In this document: positions 7,504 to 13,730 of the stretch, piece by piece
Layout: every line of letters starts with the position of its first letter
Position numbering within the stretch: the stretch's first letter is position 1
Source of the DNA: an uncultured Lachnospiraceae bacterium
GTDB taxonomy: Bacteria; Bacillota; Clostridia; Lachnospirales; Lachnospiraceae
Direction of reading: 5' to 3'
NCBI GenBank assembly: GCA_910580195.1
Contig: CAJTWA010000069.1
Span: 1 to 15,638, forward strand
Length of the DNA: 15,638 nt
The notes under the pieces: model-generated
The model's database searches: none
The model's input: the letters and a program-made list of their open reading frames with translations, nothing else
What the model was told of the DNA's origin: nothing
Translations under genes and position numbers: made by a program

Positions 7504-8757
7504 TTATTCTTTTGAGGATTCTTCTTTCCCTGTACCCTCCTCAGAAGTTTCCTTTCCTCCATCTTCTGCACTGCCGTCCGCAGGGGTTTTTTCCTCCCCT
7601 TTTGCACTATCGTCAGAAGCATCTTTTTCCCCATAGGTGACTTTTGCGCTCTCCAGAATCTTATCCACGGTTTTTTCGCTCAGGAATACGTTCTTGACAT
7701 ATTCCTCTCCATGCTGCCCAATCAGCGCTTCCTCGTTTGCATACCCATAAGTTTCCACAATATTTTTCTTATATTCTGCAAATTCCTCGTCCTTTACCTC
7801 TATGCCTTCCTTTTTGGCAATGGCTGAAATAATCAGCTCCCCTTCTACAGTTTCCGTGACAAGCTGCTTCACCTGCTCGTTGAAATCTTCTTCCGTGGTG
7901 TTGGTTGATTTCAGGTAATCTTCCACCTTAATGCCGTAGCTTGCCTGCAGGTTGCTTTCAAACCGCTCCATGTATTCCTTAATCCTCTGGTCTAGGAGGC
8001 CGTCTGGGAAACTTTTTACTTTGCATACTTCCCTTAACTTATTGATAACCGCAGCTTGGGTTTCTGTTTTCTTTGTGGCTGCTTTATTTTCTTCCAGCGT
8101 TTTTCGGATGCCTTCCTCCAAGTCCTTTACCGTATGGTAGCCTTGGGAGGACATATTTTTTTCGATAAATGCATCGTCTGCCTGTTCATAGGTCATCACC
8201 GATTTAGAAACAATCTTATTCACTTTCACATTGAATACCACGTCCTGCCCGGCCAGTTCCTCATTTTGGTAGCCTTCCGGGAAGGTCAGGTCCAAGGCCA
8301 CTTCTTCCCCTACCTTCGCCCCAACCAAGCCGTCCTCAAACCCATCAATAAAGCTGTCTGAGCCAATTTCAAGGACTACGCCTTGGGCTGTCCCGCCGTT
8401 AAACGCCACGCCGTCTTTTAACCCTTCATAGTCAATATTGACGAAATCCCCTTCTTCCACGGTATCCTTGTCCAAATCTTCGTACACGGGGTAGTCAGCC
8501 AGCGAAGCGTTCACCTGCTCCTTTACTTCCTCGTCCGTCACATCATAGGAACCAAGGCTGATGGTAAGCCCCGTATATTCCCCCAGTTCCACATATTCGT
8601 CCGCGTTATATTGAATGGGTTCTGCCTTCCCCTCTGTGCCTTCTGCTTCTTCTGTAGTTTCCTTTTTGCTATCATTTTCTTTTTTGCCTGTCCCGCAGCC
8701 GCTAAAAAGAGCCGCTGCACATACTGCGCATAGCAGCAACATTAATTTTTTCTTCAT
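7504..8757 (-). CDS. Trigger factor-like FKBP-type peptidyl-prolyl isomerase, lipoprotein
   Basis: A 417-residue surface lipoprotein. Residues 1-21 are a type II signal peptide (KKK, hydrophobic core, lipobox LFSGC with Cys21 lipidated). After an acidic linker, an FKBP-like domain follows (about 80-190: GDFVNIDYEG, then IDGFEDGLVGAKVGEE, then DLTFPEGY). Next comes a trigger-factor C-terminal-like helical domain (about 190-370). The last ~40 residues are a disordered Lys/Glu/Ser-rich tail. The ribosome-binding N-terminal domain of true trigger factor is absent and replaced by the export signal, so it should fold or hold secreted proteins outside the membrane. The start is clear: ATG followed by the signal peptide. 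A promoter is visible upstream and asnS follows. Confidence 0.88.
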   Translation of the reverse strand: MKKKLMLLLCAVCAAALFSGCGTGKKENDSKKETTEEAEGTEGKAEPIQYNADEYVELGEYTGLTISLGSYDVTDEEVKEQVNASLADYPVYEDLDKDTVEEGDFVNIDYEGLKDGVAFNGGTAQGVVLEIGSDSFIDGFEDGLVGAKVGEEVALDLTFPEGYQNEELAGQDVVFNVKVNKIVSKSVMTYEQADDAFIEKNMSSQGYHTVKDLEEGIRKTLEENKAATKKTETQAAVINKLREVCKVKSFPDGLLDQRIKEYMERFESNLQASYGIKVEDYLKSTNTTEEDFNEQVKQLVTETVEGELIISAIAKKEGIEVKDEEFAEYKKNIVETYGYANEEALIGQHGEEYVKNVFLSEKTVDKILESAKVTYGEKDASDDSAKGEEKTPADGSAEDGGKETSEEGTGKEESSKE

Positions 8758-8777
8758 AAAGCCTTTACCTTTCCTTT

Positions 8778-8805
8778 ATAATATGAAACACTACAACTTT
8801 CACAA
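8778..8805 (-). promoter_or_regulatory. Promoter of the lipoprotein-asnS transcript
   Basis: On the minus strand TTGTGA (8800-8805) and TATTAT (8778-8783) are 16 bp apart, ending 20 bp before the lipoprotein start. Purine-rich AAAGG repeats just before the ATG serve as ribosome site. This would drive the lipoprotein gene and probably asnS. Confidence 0.45.
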
Positions 8806-8849
8806 TTACTAAGGATAGCACATTTTTCCTGAAATGAAAAGGTATCTAA

Positions 8850-8997
8850 CTGCAAAACACAAAGAAAACACAAATATTTAGGCGCAATAAATTTTGCCAT
8901 TCCCGCATAGATGTGCTAAACGGCTGCAAAACACAAAGAAAACACAAATATTTAGGCGCAATAAGTTTTGCCATTCCCAGACAGATGTGCTATACTT
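8850..8997 (+). repeat. Tandem duplication (2 x 74 bp) of the pncB promoter region
   Basis: Two nearly identical units at 8850-8923 and 8924-8997 are in register at exactly 74 bp. Each contains AAAACACAAA twice, 11 bp apart (8854-8863, 8865-8874, 8928-8937, 8939-8948), then a -35 TTGCCA and a -10 position. The second unit has TATACT as -10; the first has TAAACG, a poor -10. Other differences are few and clustered near the middle of the promoter spacer. Confidence 0.92.
8968..8996 (+). promoter_or_regulatory. Promoter of pncB with extended -10
   Basis: TTGCCA (8968-8973) and TATACT (8991-8996) are separated by 17 bp, with TG one base before the -10 (TGCTATACT). The A-rich boxes 3 and 4 lie about 20-40 bp upstream of the -35. 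The corresponding positions in the upstream repeat copy are 8894-8899 and 8917-8922, where the -10 is degraded. Confidence 0.7.
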
Positions 8998-9037
8998 TTA
9001 AAAAATATGGGCAATGCACAGGAAAAGGAGCAGCACT

Positions 9038-10486
9038 ATGGAGCATTTAACACTATTGACAGACCTCTATGAATTGACAATGATGCAGGGCTATTTTAAG
9101 GCTGGGAACCATGAAACGGCAGTCTTCGACGCCTTTTACCGGACAAACCCCAGCAACGGCGGGTATGCAGTCTGCGCCGGTCTAGCGCAGATCATAGAAT
9201 ATATTAAGGGCCTGCATTTTTCCGGGGAAGACATCTCGTACCTGCGGGGGCTTGGGATTTTTGAGGAAGATTTCTTGGAATACCTTGGCACTTTCCAGTT
9301 TTCCGGGGACATTTACGCCATCCCGGAAGGCACGGTAATTTTCCCACGGGAACCGCTGGTAAAAGTGATTGCGCCGATGATGGAGGCCCAGTTAGTGGAA
9401 ACGGCCATTTTAAATATCTTAAACCACCAGAGCCTGATTGCTACAAAGGCGGCAAGGGTCTGCTATGCCGCGGACGGGGACGGGGTCATGGAATTCGGCC
9501 TGCGCCGGGCGCAGGGGCCAGACGCTGGGGTCTATGGGGCAAGGGCTGCCGTAATCGGCGGGTGCTGCGGGACTTCCAACGTGCTCTGCGGCCAAATGTT
9601 CGGCGTGCCCGTAAAAGGCACCCATGCCCATAGCTGGATTATGAGTTTCCCGGACGAATACACTGCTTTCAAAAAATACGCAGAACTCTACCCCTCCGCC
9701 TGCATCCTGCTGGTGGATACTTACGATACCTTAAAATCCGGCGTCCCAAATGCCATCCGGGTATTTACCGAAATGAGGGAAGCAGGCGTCCCCCTCACCT
9801 TTTACGGCATCCGCATGGACAGCGGCGACCTTGCGTACCTTTCCAAAATCGTGCGGAACATGCTGGACGAAGCAGGGTTTCCCGACGCTGTGATTTCCGC
9901 ATCCAATGATTTGGACGAATACCTGATTGAAAACCTTAAGGCACAGGGGGCAAAAATCACCTCTTGGGGCGTAGGCACCAGCCTGATTACCTCCAAGGAC
10001 TGCCCGGCTTTTGGCGGCGTGTACAAGCTGGCAGCCATCCAAGACGGGGCTGGGAAATTTGTCCCGAAAATCAAGCTTTCCGAAAACACGGAAAAAGTCA
10101 CCAACCCCGGCAACAAGACCATTTACCGGATTTACGGCAAAGATACCCATAAAATAAAAGCCGATCTCATCTGCCTTGCAGACGAAACCTTTGACACTTC
10201 CAAAAACCTGCGGCTCTTTGACTCGCTGGAAACTTGGAAACGGACGACCTTAAAGGGCGGGACGTACACCATGCGGGAACTGCTGGTGAAGGTTTTTGAC
10301 AAAGGGGAATGTGTCTACCAGACGCCGGAAGTAATGGACATACAGGCATATTGCGAGAAGGAGAAGAATACCCTTTGGAATGAAACGAAACGGTTTGCAA
10401 ACCCCCATGAGGTGTATGTGGATTTGTCGGATGAACTGTTTGATATGAAACGGAAGATACTGAATGAGTATTCGGGGGCGGTTTAG
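9038..10486 (+). CDS. pncB: Nicotinate phosphoribosyltransferase
   Basis: A 482-residue NAD-salvage enzyme that joins nicotinate to PRPP, with ATP use, to make nicotinate mononucleotide. The start LLTDLYELTMMQGYF is diagnostic. GTHAHSWIM at 194-202 carries the expected phosphorylatable histidine (His198), and VDTYDT, GIRMDSGDL and SWGVGTSLITSKDCPA line the phosphoribosyl/nicotinate site. The ATG at 9038 is preferred because AAAAGGAG ends 7 nt upstream; an earlier in-frame ATG at 9014 has no ribosome site and would add eight residues. It is transcribed from the duplicated promoter region and leads into a Uma2 gene 18 bp downstream with no terminator between. I could not recognise a NiaR operator. 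Confidence 0.95.
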   Translation: MEHLTLLTDLYELTMMQGYFKAGNHETAVFDAFYRTNPSNGGYAVCAGLAQIIEYIKGLHFSGEDISYLRGLGIFEEDFLEYLGTFQFSGDIYAIPEGTVIFPREPLVKVIAPMMEAQLVETAILNILNHQSLIATKAARVCYAADGDGVMEFGLRRAQGPDAGVYGARAAVIGGCCGTSNVLCGQMFGVPVKGTHAHSWIMSFPDEYTAFKKYAELYPSACILLVDTYDTLKSGVPNAIRVFTEMREAGVPLTFYGIRMDSGDLAYLSKIVRNMLDEAGFPDAVISASNDLDEYLIENLKAQGAKITSWGVGTSLITSKDCPAFGGVYKLAAIQDGAGKFVPKIKLSENTEKVTNPGNKTIYRIYGKDTHKIKADLICLADETFDTSKNLRLFDSLETWKRTTLKGGTYTMRELLVKVFDKGECVYQTPEVMDIQAYCEKEKNTLWNETKRFANPHEVYVDLSDELFDMKRKILNEYSGAV

Positions 10487-10504
10487 GGAGAAAGGAGGCC
10501 TATT

Positions 10505-11065
10505 ATGTCATTTCCACTATTGAACCTTGACACTTATACCACGGAGGATATTTTTGCCCTGCCGGAAGGCAGGCGGGCAGAACTGATTGATGGGCAAATT
10601 TACATGATGGCCCCGCCAAACCGCAGACATCAGACTATAGCCCGTGAATTATTTACTGCCATTGATTCCTATATCAAATCAAAGGGCGGTTCCTGCGAGC
10701 CCTTCTTTGCCCCTTTCGCAGTATTCCTAAACCAAGACAATAAGAACTATGTAGAACCGGATATTTCCGTGATCTGTGATTTGGGAAAATTGGACGATAA
10801 GGGCTGCAACGGCGCGCCAGACTGGGTAATTGAAATTGTATCGCCCAGCAGCCGGCGCATGGACTACCATGCCAAGCTGTTCAAATACCGCACCGCAGGC
10901 GTCCGGGAATACTGGATTGTAGACCCGGAAAAAAACCGTATCCTTGCTTATAATTTCGAAACGGAGGACATTGGGGATTATACCTTTCAGGATTCCGTCA
11001 AAGCTGGCATTTATGATGATTTCCAGATTGACTTTTCGGCTATTGCCAAACGGCTTGATATGTAA
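10505..11065 (+). CDS. Uma2-family PD-(D/E)XK endonuclease-like protein, copy 1
   Basis: A 186-residue protein of the Uma2/DUF820 family, a putative restriction-endonuclease fold. Visible are RRAELIDGQIYMM near residue 23-35, YVEPDISVICD (acidic Asp), VIEIVSPSS (the E of the active site), DYHAKLFKYRTAGVREYWIVDPE (the K region and family signature), and a C-terminal strand-rich end. AAAGGAGG lies 6 nt before the ATG, and the start is 18 bp after the pncB stop, so it is co-transcribed with pncB. It has no partner methylase nearby. The physiological role of Uma2 proteins is unknown; they are often multicopy in cyanobacteria and Clostridia. Confidence 0.87.
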   Translation: MSFPLLNLDTYTTEDIFALPEGRRAELIDGQIYMMAPPNRRHQTIARELFTAIDSYIKSKGGSCEPFFAPFAVFLNQDNKNYVEPDISVICDLGKLDDKGCNGAPDWVIEIVSPSSRRMDYHAKLFKYRTAGVREYWIVDPEKNRILAYNFETEDIGDYTFQDSVKAGIYDDFQIDFSAIAKRLDM

Positions 11066-11207
11066 AAGCTGAACCTTGCAAGAAAACCATTCTCTGTTAA
11101 TGTAAGAAGTCCGGCGTTTCATGTATGGGGCAAGAGATACCGACAGGCATTTACAGCAAGATACAAGGGCATAAAACCGCCCATACAAAACGTAATTACC
11201 AAACATA

Positions 11208-11239
11208 CAATGCCGCTAAACCCCTTAATACCGGCATTG
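11208..11239 (+). repeat. Hairpin just upstream of the second Uma2 ribosome site
   Basis: CAATGCCG (11208-11215) and CGGCATTG (11232-11239) are perfect inverted copies over 8 bp with a 16-nt loop, ending five bases before AAAGGAGG. It has no T tract, so it is a better candidate for an operator or for mRNA 5'-end protection than for a terminator. The 193-bp gap between the two Uma2 genes contains nothing else I can support. Confidence 0.5.
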
Positions 11240-11258
11240 CCCAGAAAGGAGGCTTATT

Positions 11259-11813
11259 ATGTCATTTCCACTATTGAACCTTGACACTTATACCACGGAG
11301 GATATTTTTGCCCTGCCAGAAGGCAAACGGGCAGAACTGATTGACGGGCAGATTTACATGATGGCTCCGCCGAACCGCAGGCATCAGGAAATCTCTTTTT
11401 TCCTCTCCCGGAAAATAGCTGATTTCATAGATGCAAAAGGCGGTCCCTGCCGGGTCTACCCAGCCCCCTTTGCAGTATTCCTAAACCAAGATAATAGGAA
11501 TTATGTAGAGCCGGATATCTCCGTCATCTGTGATATAGGAAAATTGGATGATAAAGGCTGCAACGGCGCGCCAGATTGGCTTGTGGAAGTAGCCTCCCCC
11601 GGGACAAAACATTTGGATTATGGCATCAAGCTGTATAAATACCGCACCGCAGGCGTCCGGGAATACTGGATTATAAACCCAATCACGAAAACTGTAAATG
11701 TCTATGACTGGGAACATGACGACGAAAAAACAAACCAATATTCCTTTGACGAGGAAATCAATTCCTGCATTTTCAATGACTTTTCCATACAGCTCTCCGG
11801 GCTCTTACCCTAA
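11259..11813 (+). CDS. Uma2-family PD-(D/E)XK endonuclease-like protein, copy 2
   Basis: A 184-residue paralogue of the preceding gene. It shares the N-terminal 43 residues almost exactly, the PFAVFLNQDN to CNGAPDW block and KYRTAGVREYWI, but differs in residues ~44-67, the active-site flank (LVEVASPGTKHLDYGIKLY) and the whole C-terminus. The catalytic-type residues are kept: EPDISV, VEVAS and the downstream lysine. AAAGGAGG lies 6 nt before the ATG. A 193-bp gap with a hairpin separates it from copy 1, so it may have its own promoter or be read through. Function is unknown beyond the nuclease fold. Confidence 0.87.
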   Translation: MSFPLLNLDTYTTEDIFALPEGKRAELIDGQIYMMAPPNRRHQEISFFLSRKIADFIDAKGGPCRVYPAPFAVFLNQDNRNYVEPDISVICDIGKLDDKGCNGAPDWLVEVASPGTKHLDYGIKLYKYRTAGVREYWIINPITKTVNVYDWEHDDEKTNQYSFDEEINSCIFNDFSIQLSGLLP

Positions 11814-11933
11814 AAACGCAATGGCCGCAACGCTGCAGCCGGAGGGGCATCCAGCATCCCTATCCCTTCCGCCTTCCAAACTGGTGCAAGCGCAAACAGC
11901 AGGGCATGGAACCCATGGAGAACCAAACAAACA

Positions 11934-12036
11934 GGGCTGCTGCAAAACAAGAAAATCCCTCCATATGCCATACAGTATAAGCCTTTCTTAATACTGTACG
12001 GCATATGGAAGGATTCCTGAATTTTGCAATAAGCCC
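11934..12036. repeat. 103-bp near-complete inverted repeat (MITE-like or long hairpin)
   Basis: The two halves pair almost end to end. GGGCT (11934-11938) pairs with AGCCC (12032-12036) and TGCAAAA (11941-11947) with TTTTGCA (12022-12028). The 25-base arm 11954-11978 pairs with 11991-12015 with only two mismatches, around a 12-nt loop. A six-against-six internal loop separates the inner stem from the outer. The inner core is CCATATGCC/GGCATATGG plus TACAGTAT/ATACTGTA. There is no T tract on either side and no clear target duplication. It lies between convergent genes, so it could act as a bidirectional transcript-end structure, or be a small mobile repeat. Confidence 0.8.
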
Positions 12037-12040
12037 ATTT

Positions 12041-12115
12041 CCTGCTAAGATTTGCTTCTCCATCGCAGCCTATTCCCTGCTAAGATCTGCTTCTCCATCG
12101 CAGCTTATTTCCTGC
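12041..12115. repeat. 35-bp tandem repeat (two full copies and a partial third)
   Basis: Copies run 12041-12075 and 12076-12110, each starting CCTGCTAAGAT and containing GCTTCTCCATCGCAGC; they differ at only three or so positions. CCTGC at 12111-12115 begins a third copy that breaks off. The period is not a multiple of three, so it is not a coding repeat. It starts five bases after the long inverted repeat and ends 15 bp before the rubredoxin stop. Confidence 0.9.
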
Positions 12116-12129
12116 AATTATACTTTGCA

Positions 12130-12285
12130 TTATGCCTTTGAGAATTGGTCTTTCCCTACAAAGCACAGCGGGCACTCGAAATCATCCGGCAAATCTTCCC
12201 ATTTTGTCCCCGGCGCAATCCCGCCTTCCGGATATCCCTGCTCCTCATCGTATTCCCATCCGCAAACGTCACATACGTATTTCAT
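12130..12285 (-). CDS. Rubredoxin
   Basis: A 51-residue one-iron electron carrier. CDVC at 5-8 and CPLC at 38-41 are the four iron ligands, with GIAPGTKWEDLPDDFECPLC and GKDQF typical of the family. It would shuttle electrons in the cytoplasm to oxygen- or peroxide-reducing partners. The ATG at 12285 is chosen because GGAAGGAG ends 6 nt upstream and it gives the standard length; the frame extends 60 nt upstream but that part is not rubredoxin-like. Odd point: residue 42 is Phe where rubredoxins normally have Gly after the second CPxC. It has its own promoter 145 bp upstream and is monocistronic as far as can be seen. Confidence 0.93.
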   Translation of the reverse strand: MKYVCDVCGWEYDEEQGYPEGGIAPGTKWEDLPDDFECPLCFVGKDQFSKA

Positions 12286-12429
12286 CCTGTTCTCCTTCCT
12301 TATCTTCCATTTCCTTTTACACCCGTGAGCCAAAGGGTTTGCCAACAGCTTCCTGTATTCTTAAAAGAAACAGCCAACCATCCGGCAAATAAACACGCCC
12401 GCGGGCATTTCCAAACGTACTGCTTTCCT

Positions 12430-12458
12430 ATTATGCCATTATTTTCCAAAAAATTCAA
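12430..12458 (-). promoter_or_regulatory. Promoter of the rubredoxin gene
   Basis: On the minus strand TTGAAT (12453-12458) and CATAAT (12430-12435) are exactly 17 bp apart, in the gap between the permease stop and rubredoxin. It gives a leader of about 135 nt, which contains the 10-bp palindrome GCCCGCGGGC (12397-12406), a possible hairpin or operator. Confidence 0.6.
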
Positions 12459-12487
12459 GCTATTTTGTGCCAAATCCAGCATCAAAT

Positions 12488-13618
12488 TCATCCATGTTCC
12501 CTATAATTTTGGCATCCCCGCCAAATGCTTGCCGCCAGCGCCGCAGCTGCTATGAAAGGGACATACCAAAGCCAGCGGGAAGGGATGCCGGCCAGCCCTT
12601 TATGGGGCAGGTACAGCGGCATGGAAAAGCAAAAAATCCGCAGCGCATCCATTGCCGCCCAGCCCCAAGGCAATTCTGCCAGCCCTAACCCAAGCAGCAT
12701 CTGGAACAATACCTGATTGCCCACATAAGGCAGGAAATACAGGGCCATCCCCGCCGTTACTGCCGTTGCCGGGCGGCTGCATTTTGAAGATAAAAACAAG
12801 GCAATGGCTACATCCAACAGGACGGACGCCAGCCCTAACAGGAATTGGAGGGACAGGAAAAATGCCACGCTCCACGTCCCATGCCCTGCAAACAAAAAGT
12901 AATCCCCCATCATCCCTGCGCTTGCCCAAAGCCCGTCGCAGCCATACAGCAGGGCAGTCATCCCCAGCAACAAGGCGTTTAAGAATAAGTATGCCAAAAC
13001 GCCAGCCCCTATAGAGGCTTCCGCCTTCCTGCGGATGTCCGTGGATTTCCCATGGTAGGAAGACAAAAGGATCCCCGTGGTTTCCCTGCTGTACTCCTCG
13101 GAAAATACCGGGGCAGCCAGAAGGACCAGCCACACATGCAGGGAAACTACAGCGATATACCACACATCCTGCAAGTTCTCCCATCCTTTGGTATAGCCAA
13201 ACTGGAAATTCCCTTCCACATATTTTTTCCCATAATTTTCCCAAGCCTCCCCTGCCGAATAGCCAGAAGGCCGCTGCTCCGTCTGCCAAAAATCTGTCAT
13301 GGCGTCCGTCACGAACTGGCTGCAGAAATTCCCTTCCCGGACACGGAACTCCCCGCCGTTTACATAGCCGGAAAACCCAAACCGGCCCACAATTGCCTCT
13401 ACCGTTTCCATGGTAAATTGGCCTTCATACTCTTTTGCCAGCCGGCGGTCTATCTCGATAGCCTCAAGGCCATGGTACACCCTCCCGTCCAGTTCTGCCC
13501 TTGCCCCGTCCGCCTCCTGCCAGAGCACTAGCAGGAAAAACCCAGAAGCCAGCAGAAAGCTGGCGACAAGCGCTGGCCGGGCAGTAATTTTGTAAAATTC
13601 CATTTTAAATAAACGCAT
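12488..13618 (-). CDS. ABC-2 type transporter permease
   Basis: A 376-residue integral membrane protein encoded directly after its ATPase. About six membrane segments are visible. One is near residues 14-32; then a ~110-residue extracytoplasmic loop rich in charged and aromatic residues follows. The others are VWYIAVVSLHVWLVLLAAPV, GVLAYLFLNALLLGMTAL, FFLSLQFLLGLASVLLDVAIA, one around AVTAGMALYFLPYVG, and LWYVPFIAAAALAASI. EEYSRETTGILLSS after TM2 is the usual ABC-2 cytoplasmic motif. The ATG at 13618 has AGGGG 8 nt upstream; a GTG three codons earlier is less likely. Substrate is unknown. Confidence 0.82.
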   Translation of the reverse strand: MRLFKMEFYKITARPALVASFLLASGFFLLVLWQEADGARAELDGRVYHGLEAIEIDRRLAKEYEGQFTMETVEAIVGRFGFSGYVNGGEFRVREGNFCSQFVTDAMTDFWQTEQRPSGYSAGEAWENYGKKYVEGNFQFGYTKGWENLQDVWYIAVVSLHVWLVLLAAPVFSEEYSRETTGILLSSYHGKSTDIRRKAEASIGAGVLAYLFLNALLLGMTALLYGCDGLWASAGMMGDYFLFAGHGTWSVAFFLSLQFLLGLASVLLDVAIALFLSSKCSRPATAVTAGMALYFLPYVGNQVLFQMLLGLGLAELPWGWAAMDALRIFCFSMPLYLPHKGLAGIPSRWLWYVPFIAAAALAASIWRGCQNYREHG

Positions 13619-13631
13619 ACAGCCCACCCCT

Positions 13632-13730
13632 TTCCCTATTCTGCATATTCATCCTGCCTGCTCCCCCGCGGCTCCAATAAGGGGATAAGGTATGCCCTTC
13701 CCTATTCTGCATATTCATCCTGCCTGCTCC
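13632..13730 (-). repeat. 33-bp direct repeat copying the ATPase C-terminus and stop (66-bp offset)
   Basis: The 33-bp stretch at 13698-13730, which encodes the ATPase end SRQDEYAE and its TAG, recurs exactly at 13632-13664 in the gap before the permease. The offset of 66 bp keeps the same reading frame, so readthrough of the first TAG would add 14 residues (including Gly-Arg-Ala-Tyr) and end in the same SRQDEYAE and a second TAG. Confidence 0.9.

Larger units (their letters stand above)
10489..11672 (+). repeat. Paralogous duplication of two Uma2 genes, offset 754 bp, mosaic identity
   Basis: Three blocks match at a constant 754-bp offset. Block 1 covers the ribosome site and first ~43 codons (10489-10633 / 11243-11387). 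Block 2 covers 10709-10825 / 11463-11579. Block 3 is an exact 36-bp match (10883-10918 / 11637-11672). The stretches between blocks are strongly diverged at DNA and protein level although no net indel separates them. Confidence 0.85.
11814..12129. other. Non-coding interval between convergent Uma2 copy 2 and rubredoxin
   Basis: This 316-bp stretch has no supportable gene; small open frames on either strand lack plausible ribosome sites or protein-like composition. It holds the 103-bp inverted repeat and the 35-bp tandem repeat listed separately. No classical terminator with a T tract is visible for either flanking gene. Confidence 0.6.

Noticed and set aside
8850..8997. Possible CRISPR-like repeats
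   Set aside because: The two 74-bp units are directly abutting with no unique spacers and contain a promoter; this is a tandem duplication.
8850..9037. NiaR operator upstream of pncB
   Set aside because: No convincing match to a NiaR-type dyad could be recognised by eye.
9014..9037. Earlier pncB start
   Set aside because: It has no ribosome site, while AAAAGGAG is well placed for the ATG at 9038.
12286..12345. Longer rubredoxin with 20 extra N-terminal residues
   Set aside because: The extension is not rubredoxin-like, and a strong ribosome site sits just before the inner ATG.
12600..13289. 229-codon minus-strand frame inside the permease gene
   Set aside because: It lies within the permease in another frame and has Gly/Cys/Pro-rich shadow composition, whereas the permease frame has clear membrane segments.
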